Assembly (NCBI GenBank): GCA_007844125.1
Contig: CM017565.1
Location: forward strand, 14,360,647 to 14,424,646
DNA: 64,000 bases
Direction of reading: 5' to 3'
Origin: Sinonovacula constricta
Lineage: Eukaryota > Mollusca > Bivalvia > Cardiida > Solecurtidae
In this document: piece by piece, positions 23,844 through 38,900 of the stretch
How the letters are laid out: each line of letters begins with the position of its first letter
Position numbering within the stretch: the first letter of the stretch is position 1
Position numbers and translations under genes: made by a program
The notes under the pieces: generated by a model
Seen by the model: only the letters and a program-made list of their open reading frames with translations
The model's database searches: none
Told to the model about the DNA's origin: nothing

Positions 23844-23915
23844 CGCCATACAAACCATACAAACACGTGATGACGGTGAACCAGAAATCTCGAGGAATTC
23901 CGAATGCAAGGCCAC

Positions 23916-26900
23916 TCACTCCACGGTGATATTCTTTGAACCAGACAGGTGTGAAAGTTCTTTTGACGTAAACTTGAAAAGAAGTGTAAATGCACCCGTC
24001 CGGTTAGCTTCCAGCTGCAGCCTTCCCGTGAACGTACCGAGCTCGGGGACACTAGAATATAAGGGCGTGGATATATATAGGACCTGATACCATGGATACG
24101 GACCACTGTTATTGCAAGTAAAGGAAACATGTTTTGAAACTGGTCTATACCCACTTTGAAATATTACATTATATAAGGGTCATCGCTTAAACAGAATCTA
24201 ACTTTTAGAATAAAGCAGTTCGTTTTATTATATGAGACCACCTATTGGAAAAACAAACATCGCACTTTAATAAAAATGCTAAGCTCACTTGAGAATTTAC
24301 GGAAACAGAGAAACAACGTACTGTATAAAATAGAAAATGATATTTAATATATTAGGAAGCGTGTAACAAATAAGTAAATAACATTTCATCAAATAATAGA
24401 AATGCAAAATGTAAGGCAGTGATTTTATCACGATTGTAGGTCCCGAGAAGGAATGCACATCAAGTGACAGGGTTTATCTAAAGACACTAACTTGTCCTGA
24501 CGTAGGTCAGCCACGGTACAGACGCCCCGTCCTTCACATCCCAGGGTGCAGTTGGTGAGGTCGTGCTTTATGGGGTTGTTGAATGTCACGACTGCCTCAA
24601 AATGGTCTCCCAGCTTTACGCTATCTGGCAACTTGAACACATAAACATACAATTAAAGCAAACGTATCGTCCCGGGTGGGGAGACATGGCATATATGAAC
24701 TCTATATAGTCAGCAATTGCAAGGGTGCTAAGCTGAAATTAGAAAAGTCAAAGAGACACGTGTAACATTAGCTCAAATTCCAATTTGAACATCTACATAT
24801 GAACTTTCTGGAACCATAAGCAACTGCGAAAACGTCAAAAAAGGATAATGGTAAACGTGATGGCAATGAGTAAACGTAATGGTGATTTGTAATTGTGACA
24901 GTGATGTTGATTATGATGAGAATGAAGAACAGAATCGTGAATAGGAACATGAGATTGGATAATATATTGCTTGGAGCTAGATGAGAGTATACACGGGCGG
25001 GGGATTACCTGAACATCAAGCTCCGGTGCCCCAAACTCGACAGTGTGAGCCTTGACACAGTTCTGGATAGCCCTGGAGCGAGTGGCCTTCACCACAGAGA
25101 AAGCCTGAATACACATCTGTCGTCCGTCATCTAGCGCCGGCAAGTAGTCACTGTGGCTCAGGAAGGTCTTGAACTCGTGAACTGAGATATAGAGGGATTA
25201 AACAATTAAAAATTAACAGAATAATCCAAAAAAAGCGTAATGACTCTTTTTTCATATTGCATGATTTAATGTACGTAGTTCTTTTATAGAAAAATGAAAA
25301 TTCAAAGCTGCACTGCCTTTCGACTTAGACACAGTTGGTAAAGTTTGACTTTCAAAATGTATTTTTGTTGCTAAATTCTAAACAATGAATAATACACTAT
25401 TACATAGGATCATTCGATGATATCTTAACATGTTCAATTATAAAAAGTGCCGCGATAGTTTTCGCCGTAATTAGCTCAGCAACCGAAGTATCTCCAAAAT
25501 TTGCATGCATTATTTATTGCACGTTATGTGACAAATTTCATTAGTTCGATAGTGACACAATCATTTAAAGTCTTCTTAAATGTGGATCGTGTGGTTCACC
25601 TTGACAGAACATTGACCAGGTCTCCGATTACAGAATTCAAAGATGGCAAAGAGTCACCTTGCTTTGGTTTAAGCTCCGTTATTTTTTTCTGAACGTCGAC
25701 CTTAAAAGGGACCCCAACTGTCTCGCCTGTGTAGTTTTGACGAAGAAACCGGAAGGACACTAGAGTTATCTCCCTTACATATTCGCTAGTGTTTTTGGCG
25801 GTAAGCTTTACTTCCACATCTTCACCGAGTGCCAGATCTGCTTCGTGCAGAAGTTTGAACTCAATATCCTGCGTACAAAAAACATTTGTATTGGTAGCTA
25901 CATCGTCATACAACTCAATCGAAGCTCCAAGCAACCACAACATGCGAGTTCCATTAAATGCATGTCGTAAGTAAAAAATATTTTTCATGAAACATTGGAG
26001 ATTTCTGAATATGGAAACTGGTATTCATGTATATAAGAATATATATGACAAAGTCCTATGAGCATTGCAACATATGAAAAAAAAATGAAATGACACAGGA
26101 CCAAGGTATTCACATGCAAGCCAAATATAAAAGTAAGAACAAATCTGTGATGAGTCATTTAATAAAAAGAGCAAACCCGACAGTTAACGCCTTGGACAGG
26201 TCATTGTGCAATATGGACGGACTTGGGTGCTATCCTCGCACTTCCTGAAGGGTTTCTCAAATGCAAGCCATAAAAAGAAAACCGATCCATTTGAATAAAT
26301 GTCCAAGCACTGACGTTATGACGAAAGTAGTGACGTCATTGAAAAATAATGTCCACATTGTGTTTAGATGGGAGATTATTTCGATTATAAAACCACGATA
26401 AACCTTAATTTTTTAAATATCCGTTATAAAATTTATTACTTCAACAGTTACAATGAGCAATGCTCGATTGTAATATGTAGTTTTCATAGTATGTAGAATG
26501 TAATTCGGTAAGATGTATTTAAAGCTAACAATTTGTAACTACATCACATGAGTCAATCACCTGTTCCTCTAAACGTCCGTACACGTCCTTGGGACTCCTG
26601 GCTCCTATAGCTGCCCCCAGCACCGCACGACGATTCTCCTCCGAATCTTAAAAGGAGTATCACAGTGCCAAAAACATTAAACTTATAGTGTCTGTTATTA
26701 TAAACTGTATTTGGTTAAAATTAAAAACGAATATATGTATATATATGTATGTAATTATATAAACCATGTATTTGCGTGATACATAAACAAGTATATATTA
26801 TTATAAACAATTAAAATGCAGTAAAAAATGACATGTTGTATACCCTCTGGATACTTGTAGTCGTCTGTGATATCAAGACGGGCAGTGTTGCTATTCCGTT

Positions 26901-29900
26901 TGTCGTACGGCTTTCCGTCGGGTGTCTTTGTACTGATGCGTTTACCGATCCTTAAAAGACAACACAAAAGTCAGTTTGTGATTGTCTTTTTGTACAGATG
27001 TGATTGTAAAAGTGTTGCAGGACCATGTCAATCGATTGGAAAATGCTCCTCGGATTAACTTTCTTTGAATGAAACTATTTAAAAATCATGTAAGACATTA
27101 ACAAAAGATTAATCACAAACATCAAAAAACAAGTTCAAAACAATGTACTGTGGTATCATTTAATTTCGGTGGCACTAAATTTCGCGCAATCGCGGAAATA
27201 GACTGTTTCGCGCTGACGTAAATTCGCGCAAATAATAAAAAAATACATTATTATAATCGATAATTGACTGACCCATAATCAATGCTGTTTATTTGAACAC
27301 TCCAACAAATCACGTGTCAGTTGGCCCCTGTCAGTTACCACTTCCTTTGTTACTAGTAGTCAATTATCGGACCGTTGTTTATTCGGAGCCGCTAATTGAC
27401 ACGGGACTTGTTTGATTCGGACAATTGCACGTTTCGGATACGTAAGTGGAACTATATGGTTTATATTAGTCTAGGTTTTAAATTCGCGCACTGGCCGGAG
27501 CGCGAACTACGCGAAAATTAAGCCATCGCTAAAAAATGATACCACAGTATTTTTTTCATGATCTAATTCACTACCATCCTCATTAAAGATTAAATTTAAC
27601 TTAAAATATTTCTTCTTCGGGCGGGGATCTCCCGATCTTAACTCTTGACACAACGCTAATGAATCTTCGTACTTATCGATCTTTATCTTGATGGGCACTG
27701 GGTTTCCTCTGGAATCCATCATCCAATGGACTTCGTCTGCGTTTACCTCGGAGAAAATAAAGGAACAGTCATAGTTCACGGAGATCATCCCATGTTTTAC
27801 GGCGTACTGTGGACATGGTCCGCACTGATATACGTCTGAAAAATCAAACATTCAGTTACCTATAGTGTCAATGTTTGAAAGAAAGTAGATGCGGGCCGTT
27901 TATGCAATCGACCAGTAAATGACCCATCCATCGTGCCATATATCCATCTATCTATGCATCAATTGTAGACAGTTATATTGAGACTAGACCTACTCCATGT
28001 TGGCTAGACCTGTACTCCATGAAGCTTAACCCATATGCCGGTGTTTATTATACCCATTGAGTTATCAACTCATTAAAATCATTTGAATGACGAATACTTT
28101 TTGAGACAACTGAATTGTCCCAAATAAAGACATTCAAAGTGTCGCCAAAGGCCAGCACATTCTCTGTCATTGTCTGCAGTCCCGTTAAAAACTTAATGGT
28201 GATGGTCTTTATTGGTACTGACAGAAACCACTATCCTATGGAAATAAAGGGCTTTACCTTGGCTCTTCTCCTGCGGTGTGGAGTCGATCACCTGCCAGCC
28301 GTCCATCTCTCCCGTGTTGGAGGCAATGTCTGGTCGCTTCATCCAAACCTCGTTCCACACGTGGAAGTTCCTGAATCACAGCCCATAAATAACTTGTCAT
28401 TTTTGTACAAGAAGCGGTATTATATTTGTACAAGAAGCGGTTTTATATGCTAGCCGAGGTTTGTTAACTAATAGTTGTAGGTAATCACTGTGTTTAACCT
28501 GTGTTCCTACGTCGGTCGGTTTTATGCCTATAGAACTGGGAGACTCTAGTGTGTAATTTAAGAGGAAGTCGTAAATATTTATCCCATACAGACTGGGAGC
28601 CGATAGGAAAACATTGTTACTTCTGTACCGTTTCCTAATTCGGTCTAAATTAGATTACGGAAGCATAGTGTTTGGTTTTGCCAGGAGGTTCTATCTCCAG
28701 ATGCTGGATGTCGTTTACAACCAGGGACTTCGTCTTGCTCTAGGAGCGTTCAGGATCTCACCAGTGCAGAGCCTTTACGTCGAAGCCAACGAGCCATCAT
28801 TATACTTGCGTCGCGAAAAACTTTCATTGCAGTATATAATTAAACACATATCTACCCCTGATAACCCAACGTTTAACTTTGTTTTCAGCCCTAATCATGA
28901 AGAGCTTCATGATCGATCACCTAAAGCCACCAGACCTCTTGGTTTAATACTTAAAGGTAGCATAAACATATCAGGTATAAAACTAGATAGCATTTCTGAA
29001 AACGCTACAATTGAACATCCACCATGGCAATTCCGTTACCCTGAAGTGAATTTAGAACTCTGTAAAAATAAAAAGTCGAACACAAATCCTTTGATTATTC
29101 GCTCTGAATTTCTCGAACAAGTATTCTAATCATCTTCATATATATATACCGATGGTTTAAAGACGGACACTTACGTTGGCTGTGCCTCCGTAAGTAACAG
29201 CCACTGCATTAAACAAAGACTTCCTAACAACTCGTCTATCTTCACCGCTAGAATCCAGGCTATAAATTTCAGCCTAAATTACATTTCAGAACATTATGGT
29301 GAAAAAGATGTTATATTTTCATTGACTCATTATCAGTATTGCAGAGCATAAATTCACTGAATTATTGACATCCACATGTTCGCACTGTACTTGTCAAACT
29401 TCAAAGGTTATATGACACTGCAAAATCTGCCTCACCCCTCACTCAGACAGATCTTTGCATCCCACACACTGATTTTAAATCACTTATTTACCGATATATT
29501 TTAACCAAGTGGCAAACAAGATGGGACAGTATTGTTTGTAACAAATTACACGTAATTAAGCCTAACGTCGGTGCCAATGTCTCTGCTTGCAGAGAAAGTA
29601 GAAGGGAAGACGTAGCTCTTACTTGCTGTCGCGTTGGACATACTAGAATTAACTCATTTATATCTTTTAAAAAGAGAAGTTCAACCTGTATGTGTTCCTT
29701 GCCAGGAACCACTGACAGTCAACCATATTTTATTACAGTGTATCGAAACAGACCACATTCGGTCGAAGTGTTTTAATGTCAATAACATGTACAAACTGTT
29801 TAGGACAGTGTCGGATTCAAAACTTGTTTGCTTCTTGAACGAGGTAAGTTTTCTTGATAAGTTATAATTTTTTAAACTGTTTATTTACCAAGCGTTATAC

Positions 29901-32900
29901 ATTTTAACCCGTTTAATAAACCTATTTTCGATTGTTGTTCACATTATTTTGACCTGATAGATTTTTGTATTTTTCTATATTTTGCTGGCATAGTTTAGTT
30001 TTTACCTGATTATTCTCTGTTCACATTAAACTTCTTTGTATTCGGCGCCGTATGACCTGTTAAGTGTCAGGGTGTCGTAAACCCCAAATAAATAAATAAA
30101 TAAGAGGACGTATAGGGTGGATTGTGGATTCAGATTCAGCGATTTTTTAAAAGGTTGGCAAAGAAGAAAATGCACTGCAATCGTGAAAATGTTATTACAG
30201 CCATAGTGACCATACATATTTGACATTATGATACATACCTTAGGAAAGACTTAAACTGTCCTTACCATGGTTGGTGACTTACCAGACCGAGTCGAAGCAA
30301 AGATCGTAATCGGGGACGGGTCCGTCCATCGATGTTTTGTAGAACTTGTCGATTGTGTTGCTGGCGTCTGTGTCGTGAGCTGATTCGTAGTTGGTCACAC
30401 TCCGAGCAGGCAGGCCAAGTGCTCGGCACACTGAAATAATATTCTAATATATTCTAATCCAATGGTTTTCAAACTTCAAACTGTTCAGAAAACAGAACTT
30501 GCATACGTAGGGCATAGAAACAGTTTAAGACAATGGGTAGTTCCGCAATATGTTATTTCTCCTACCATTGATAGATGGAAATTAACCATGTGCTGGGTAA
30601 ATTTGACTGGCAGTAAGGTGCCATCTTAGGAACGATTCTTCAAATAATCCAAGCTAATCGGATGCTACAAGCAGTCATGGCATGAACTCCTCAGCATGAC
30701 ATTATCATTATTATGGGCGACCAAAAGACCAAAGTAGGCTCGGCTAGCACCGACGTTTAGCAAGTAATTGGTACACGTGGTTGTGGGGAATGAGAATGCT
30801 GAACGACAGATCGACTTGTGCACTTACAACAAACTAGTTATTGAAAGTACCATCTTACCCTACAAAAACATCCACAAAGAAACGTGGAAATCACCAGATG
30901 AGCAAACATTAAACTAAATTGATCCTAAAAGATCCTAGAAGATCTTTAATTGTTGTCCGGGTGTTTCGAGGTGCAGATGTCAACAGCAATCATCACATTG
31001 TAAGGAGAAGCATAAACGTAAAGCTAAGGAAAGACCAACAAACTCTAAATAACAAACAATGAAAATTGACTGAAAATCAAAGAGGAACGGAAAGTATCTT
31101 GAGCTAAAATTGTTTCAATGCATTACAAAATATAAAACGGTACCGAAAGGAAAATGCAAAAAGAATGGAAAAACTTCATAAATATTGTTTCAGAGCGTGC
31201 TGAGAAGAAATCAGGAAATGTAAATCACAAGAATAAAGAATGGTTGTCAGTTGAAACTGGAGACAATGTGGTTGACAGAAGGAATATAAAACAGACGATT
31301 AATAACACCAAATCAAAAAGAGAACACGATCAATAACAAGAGTTGTATAGAAAAAAAAAGGATAAACTGGTTTAAAAAGTGCTAGAAATGATAACAGACA
31401 AATACAGACAAATGCGAAAGCAGAACAGGCAGCAAACATAGGAGATTTTAGTACTGTGTATTAAATCAACAACTATGTTGACCGTCTAGAGCCCAGACAA
31501 CAGTTATAAATAATTAATACGGAATATCTCTTAAAAAGAATACCACTTAGAAAGAACAATCTTAGAGATGGCTAGAGCACTGTGTTCAGACCCTGATTTT
31601 CAGACAAATCCAGAACTTCAATACAAAAGCACCAACATTATAAACAGAGTAAAATCAACCATTGGCAAAAAGTAAGAGAATAGCAATCTGGATTCAGGAA
31701 AGGCAGAGGCTGTATAGCCCAGATCTGTGCCCTTATAAACAGCATCGACCAGTGCAGTGAATGGAATACAAATATAAACTTCATTTACCAAAGGTTTGAA
31801 TGTAGTATCATAAACGGAAACAATCTAACAGCATCTTTTAAAGTTAGATCAGTAGTACGACAAGGATGTATCATGTCACCCATCCTTTTCCTCATTGTTA
31901 TTGATTGGATTCAGAGACAGACAACAAAAAATTTAGGGGAGGTATTCATTGGACTGTGTTTCATCAATCAGAAGACTTTGACTTTGCTGATGACATAGCA
32001 GAACCCTCAATTGTCCAAACCTGCAAGAAAAAGTTGGAGTTACCATAAACATAAAAAGACAAAGGTAATGATTATCAACTAAAAAGAGACAAGACACGTA
32101 AACACATCCGTTGAAAACACCCAAAGATATCACCTGCCTTGACAATATAATAATTTCCGATAATGACACTGTGAAATACATCAAGAGTAGGCTTTCCAAA
32201 GCAAAAGCAATGTTGCCACACTTGACCCAATATGGAAATCGAATCATCTCAGTGAGGAAACAAAACAAGTTTACAGTAAGCGTCAACGTAAAGTCAGTCC
32301 TGCAGTATGGAACTGAATGCTGGTGAGTTCTTGTTAGTGACATGCAAAAGCTAGAAGATATTTCACAATAATTGTTTGAGGGGGATTGATCAGATATTTT
32401 GGGCAAACAAAGTGCGCAACAAAGATCTGCACAAAAGAAGCAAATGTAAGCCAATCAATATACATGTAGTAATAAAACAAAGAAAATTCAGATGGTAAGG
32501 GCATGTTTTGAGAATGCCACAAAAACCTACTCAAAAAAAGCATTATACTGGATACCACATGGTAGAAGAAAGCCAGGTATACCAAACCAGGAGAATAGTC
32601 TACTTTCGAGCTGGCAGGTATTGGCATCCCCTGGGGACAGGCAAAGTACATGGCAAATGATAGGGTAAACTGAGAGGCAACTGGTTGTGGCCTTATGTCC
32701 AGGAACACAGGGGACATGTAGGTAGGTAGACAATCGAATGCAATTCCACTTATTCCGAAGAACTTTGCTTGTGTTTTCCGTTACGATATTATCGAAGGAC
32801 AGCGAAGTGAAATGCTGTGGTCGAAAAGCAAACTATATATTATAAGCATATCTCTGGGGGTTTCGTGTTCAAAATATTCGAAATAAAAGTTTGTTTGCAT

Positions 32901-35900
32901 ATATTTTAAATTTGACCTTTCCCGAATAAAATCGATTCATATCGTTTTTTTTCCGCCTCGACGTCGTATATTTTCTAGAAATTGTCTAAAGAGTGATAAA
33001 TCACGGAGATATGCGCATAAATATATAAATTAATTAAATATATTTTATATAAATTTATATATTTTTGTGTACATTTCGCTGCAATAGCTTTAGTCAATTG
33101 AAAGGTGAAGGCCCATTTAATGTCTTTGCCTTATTATAACCACTTTATTTATTACCGACGTGATTTATTTTAGCATGATTTATGTATTTAGAAGAATGTT
33201 TCAAATGTAGACGGTGCCATTACCACTTTTGAAATGTTGAACGGAGTTTACATGATGTTTTTCTTTTTGCGAGATGCAACACGATTAATGACTGTGGAAA
33301 CGACCACGACATACCAGTGGTTGCGACCCCTGAGAACACCCAGCACTGCCCGTACCGGACCGGGACCTTATTCGCCATGTACTGCCGAAGGATCTGCACG
33401 CTGCCGCACCATTGTGTTGGCGGTGTACCGTCACCATAGTTACCACCCCATCGGCCATACAGCACTCCAGCATCCTTGTCGGCATGGTTTACCTGGGGCA
33501 ATAGACCATGCACGGTAAAGTAACTGACCGCAACAATTATATGTGACGTATCTTGAACGGGGAGGTTGCTGTAGTTTAATAGTTTCTGCTGCTGTTGTTG
33601 TTGCTGCTACTGTTTGACGATATTTAGGCGCGAATTTGGAATTAAAGTGCATAAGAACAATTTTAGTACAGAATTACTTTTTAAAAATAAAGAAGCTAAA
33701 AAATAAAATGCTACGACATATGGTGATGTTTCTTTTGACTGACAAGCGATCGTCAAGTTTGTAACGTGCTTTCTAAAGCATTTAAATGAACCTTCCAATT
33801 TGTCATTATTAAGATAACCATAATACCATCGACCTTTCATCACTTCGTTTAATAGTTTTCGTTTGATGTTTGTTCGTTCACAAAAAGGTTTCTCTATGTT
33901 TCTCTATGTCTGTGAAGACATCAGATCATAAATAGTACCCAATAAATTGATTGGATTCTTGATGCGTGAAAGAAATACATGTGTATGTATTAAATGACCT
34001 AAACATTTCCCATTTCGTCGATCTTACGAAGTGAATATCGCTAATCATAAATTTTGTATATTTTAAGAACACACTTGCTGCTAAAGAGTTCCGGAAACTA
34101 TCCAGGAAAATTTGATTTCCGGAATGCCGAAGATGACTTTTGAGACAAAAAAAAACACAAAAACGACACTATTTTATCATTTTTAAATAAATATATACAT
34201 GTATGTTTTACTTCAAACATGTTTCGGCAAATTAGGGGGATGCCATAATCCGCTACTTGTATCTTAGTTAACATATTTTATCTTATATGCTCAGATACCC
34301 TAATGGCTATATAGATTCAAAGATTCAAATATTTTATTTTATATATGTACTCACTACTTGGGATATTATTCTTGCGACCCGGACCGGATTTGCCAGCGCG
34401 CTGTTGCATTTCTTCTTTGGAACACATTTGTTGATGAGAAAAACAGCCGCTTCTAGTATACCATCTTCGAACTGCAATATATTAGCTTCATTTACTGTCG
34501 TTATATGTTCTCATTTTGAATATTTAGGGCTGTGTGGCTTGCAATACTGTCCACTGTTATGAAAAAGCTGGATTTTGGAAGCACACAGGATTGACCGTGG
34601 TTACTCCTGTCAGTTATTCATGCCTGGGAAGAAGTGGTGCCTGTACACAACAAATATGTATGTGTAAGGAGACTAGACGAGTAAATTCTGTCCAGGCATG
34701 CTTAAAAAGTTAACATTACAATGGTTATTTGTTTAGACTGAAAGTTCTTTGTATGATTTAAATATATATGAAATGCAGATTTATGAACGAACATAGCCGC
34801 GTGCGAATATTACGCCGGAGCGGTATCACTCAGTGACTAGAGGAAAAAGTCGAATCGGTGAACTAACTGTTATTAGAACAAGTGTTCCACTGACTACACA
34901 TAATCTACTATGCCAGGATATTTGCGATATCCCGCGTGGGGTCTCACTGCCCTCTGCGGCTCTGAACTAGGTTAAGTAATGACAGAAGTAATTCGTATCA
35001 TCTCAGTGTATAGCTTCAGCCCGCGTTCGAAGAAGAATGACGTACTCGGTATTTGTAGATTCATCTCACCAGTTAAAATGCAACATCTTATAGAAAGTAT
35101 TGAATGTTTACTAAAATGGTTTCTATTGGATGTGAATGACTCTGGTGTAAATGTTGTCCCAATGTTTAATTTATATTCTAGAAAAGGTGCTTATTTGCAG
35201 CTCAAGTCTTGCCTGCTTTCCAGTTGCCAATGTGGTGTATCTTTACTACGAAATATTTACTGTGGAAAAATGTCATTTGTTTACATACCAGTATAAGCTT
35301 ATAGCTTAACACTTACACCACCCAAACATCACTTCTGGGCGCTTTGAATAATTATTAGGATAAAATCATTGTTTCCTTCAAGCACACGATATTACAGGAC
35401 ACCCTAGAACAATGTAAAGTACAGTGTTGATTGGATAAGTATTAAGGTATGTTTATTTCCGAAGAGGCTAAAATTGCATTTTTCCAGAATGGACGTAAGT
35501 TGCATACAATATACCATTAATAGTCGTCATAATGTTTGAAACCAGCTGACCTGATAAGTCAATATCATGCGGTTTTTAACACTTAACACTTAAAAATACT
35601 TTAAAGGTGAATCTGGGCCTTCACAGTACACTACACATAAAAAGCGCAAACCTGGCCATAGTTCCACTCCTTTGGGCGGGGTTTGTACTCGCATCCCCTG
35701 AAAATACAGCCGTGGTCGTTAAGCACATACTCATCCCTGTCCGAACTGCTGTTCACGTAAGTCTGATCCTCTGAAAGTAGCGTTCGTGATACATGTTCCA
35801 GTCAGGGGTGTAGGGAAAGGTTGATTCTTTATTTAATCTCCAATTTAAAAAGTTGATTTTGGAATATAAAGGATCCTACAGGTGTTGTCATATAATACAA

Positions 35901-38900
35901 ACATTTATTAAACAAGTTCAGAAAAGAATAATTTACTAATTTGTGGTAAAGTTTAGCAAATTAAACTGTGCGTGTTTACTTACAGCTTTGATCAAACACA
36001 TATTGTTTTAAAATCAAACTTTATTTTGTTGGTCTACCTTTGCACCAAGGATTAAACAGGACATAGAAGTCATCCGGGTTCTCGTAGATGAAATACTTCT
36101 TCTTTTCTAGCGAGTGTTTGTTGGCAGTCTGTACAACCAGTGACCATTCGCCTACCGCCGCAGTAACCGGGACTTGTACCTGGAACCTTGCCGTATTGCC
36201 GTCTCTCTCTAGAAGTCTGCCACCCCATTTGTCTACCCTGAATGGTTCCTTGCCGGACTCATCGACCTGGAATCGACCGTGAGTTGATGGGTCCATCTGG
36301 GGCAGCCAGCCTGGACAAGAGCACAACAGCAAATGGTAAATATTTGATTCAAACATTGTTTCGTTTAATTTTGTTTTTTGTAAGACAAAAAAAATGCATT
36401 AGTTTGGTCATTTGGCAAAGTGTTCATTTAAAGCATTATCGAATCAATACAGTTGCCTCTGTCACAGACTTGTCTTACTTTAAGACACGTGACTCAATAC
36501 GGAGTCAGGTTAAACGTTGGTTGGAACTATAGATAAAGGAGTTTCATTTTGTCTACAAACTTATCTTGTAAACTATAAAAGGTATAAAGATGAATTATTA
36601 TTTGAATGTTGATAAAATCAATTGCGCCAATTTGATATTAATATATTTTCATCTATGTGTTTTTATTTTTGTATTTATACAAATTATACAGATATACAGC
36701 ATTATTGTTGACATTCGCGTACTCGTGTGCCTTGTGCATTAAATAATAGTACAGAAAATAATTTCATATTTATTGCTAAACTATCAAGGTCTTAAGAAAG
36801 TTCAGACCAAAAATAACGTATATTTAATTTAAACACTAAATAGGTACAATAGGCAGAAAGTCTTACATATAGTGTAATATCAAAGCGAGATTACGAAAAT
36901 AAGAAGGTGCATGTCTTAGATAGGTAATACATGTTTGAAATGATTGTGGCGAGATCTGTTCAGGTAGTAATGGTTTATTGTGATGTTTACTGAGCATATT
37001 TTGGTCCAATCTGTCGGGTACCACCTTTAAGTATCATTGCTACACATTGTGCTTCCTACAGTTGCAGATCACTAAATTATAAAATTACTCCCAATTTATT
37101 AATATATCTTCCCTTTTCTCTTTTTTGCGACTTGATACAGAATTCTTCAACGCTGTGTTATTGCTAAAAACGCAGTAGGGCTAAAATCCGCGACAACACA
37201 CTTCATTCCTTTCAGTTTAGCAAAGGCAGACAAACACCCTCCCGACATTTTTCCAATGCGGATAAATCCCCTCCTGTTATTTTTTTCCACATTTTGCAAG
37301 AATGTTAATTTGGTTCGCACAGTTAAGTCTCGTAAATGCATTGATAATAACATCGGACTATTTCTGATAAAGATCCAACTTCAATATATATTTTACAGTA
37401 ATTAATTTACGGGAGTGATCTTTTCCGCCTATGCTAAAATGAACGGAAGGGATTTAGTCTAGGAGGTATTTTGTCCTACAAATGGTAGAAATTTTCCATT
37501 GTTTGTAATTTACTTTGTTTGGATATAACTTAAAATTGCATTTTTGCTCTGTTCTACTTCAGAATCAATCTCAAAGCTGTGACCTCAATAATTAAAAAAA
37601 AATATCCTTATAATAAATCAACAAAATTATTGTAAACACCTTTTAACCATTTTGTTGTGTACATGTCAGATGGCCTCATGGGTCTGGCTAACAGCAGGAG
37701 GCCCAGTGACCTTAATTACTGCTCGGGCGGCTAACCATATGACAGTCTGAGAGCCTAAAGATAATTATCTCTACACGGTCTACAAAATGTGTGTGATCAG
37801 GTCACTGCTCAATAAATATGGTTGAGAAAAAAATATTACCTACCTAATATTACCTACGTTTCGGTGTTTCTTTCGATAAAAGGATTGACTTTGGTGAGAG
37901 TTTCACAATACTTTGTGTAGTCAGTCCGTTATATTTGAAACCGCGGGGTAGCAATCATGCACTATTTCGTTAACGGATTTATACTTTCCTACAGGCAATT
38001 TCATTCGAAAATCATTACATTTTACAATTGTGTATAGCGGTACCATTGATATGTTCGCCATTCCAACGGTTAATTACACAAAGATTACAGTTTTCTTAGT
38101 AAGAAAACATGGTGCTGCCGATCAATGGCGCGAAAGCGTATCATCGTAACAAACATGCTGTACAACACGTTCGGGAGGAAGTTATATCCGTGCATCATTT
38201 GGTTGTCTTTGTTGCATAATGCGGTGATTCGAACCTTGATTTCATCTAGTGGCAAACATTTCAATTAGCGAAAATTAAACATTAAAATTCAAGTTTCTTC
38301 AATGTTTAGTTAGGATGGTGTTATTACTCTAGCGACAAACAGGCAGTGTTCCTTTATATAATACGAGCACGGTATGGCTATTCCATATTTCAGCATTGTT
38401 TATAATATGTTACTACTTAAAGGAATTTATCTTAAATTCCAATGACAGAGTTCTGTTATCCTTGTATGTGCAAGTGAATGTGTAATTAAGACTTATTGGA
38501 TGCCACTTTTAATTCTAAGTACCGGTATGTCTATTAATTAATATCCCGTGTGCAGTACAGACATTCACTAGGAATCGGTTAATTTTGGTGAAAATACGTT
38601 ATGATGCTAGTACATTATTTAGTGTCTGCAGAAAAAGAATTAAACTTAATACTGTTTGTACACTGTGCAAATAATTGAATTTCGCTTAGTTATGTCTTGT
38701 TTATATTTAATACGTAGCATAAGTGTTAACGCTGTAAGAAAATGCACCATTTTAAAGTTGTCACTTCAATATCGGTACAGAAACAAATACTTACCTGTCG
38801 ATAAGATAAACCACATGTCATCTTTCTCCAAACTAAGTGGACGGTTAAAGGTTATGGACAGCTCGAAGTCACCACCTCTCCGTAAAACAAGTTCTGCTGA

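Larger units (their letters stand above)
13050..23915. other. Spacer between USP10 and the transglutaminase; no confident protein exon
   Basis: AT-rich sequence of nearly 11 kb. It should contain the missing first exon and promoter of USP10, but no ATG with a phase-0 donor resembling human USP10 exon 1 was recognisable. A good donor on the minus strand at 20907-20912 (AAAG then GTGAGT) could belong to a non-coding exon. A small open frame starting ATGGCGGACGAAAGC at 21199 ends after 25 codons and matches nothing I know. Supported items inside are listed separately: a tRNA gene, tandem repeats, a poly-C tract and transposon scraps. From 13050 to 15580 I see nothing else of note. Confidence 0.6.

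Noticed and set aside
31933..32717. Long minus-strand frames with hydrophobic segments
   Set aside because: They are antisense to the decayed LINE at 30655-32725, whose plus-strand reverse-transcriptase motifs explain the sequence.
33234..33518. Plus-strand and alternative minus-strand frames over the transglutaminase active-site exon
   Set aside because: Shadows of the real exon 33315-33492, which alone keeps the YGQCWVF signature with correct splice phases.
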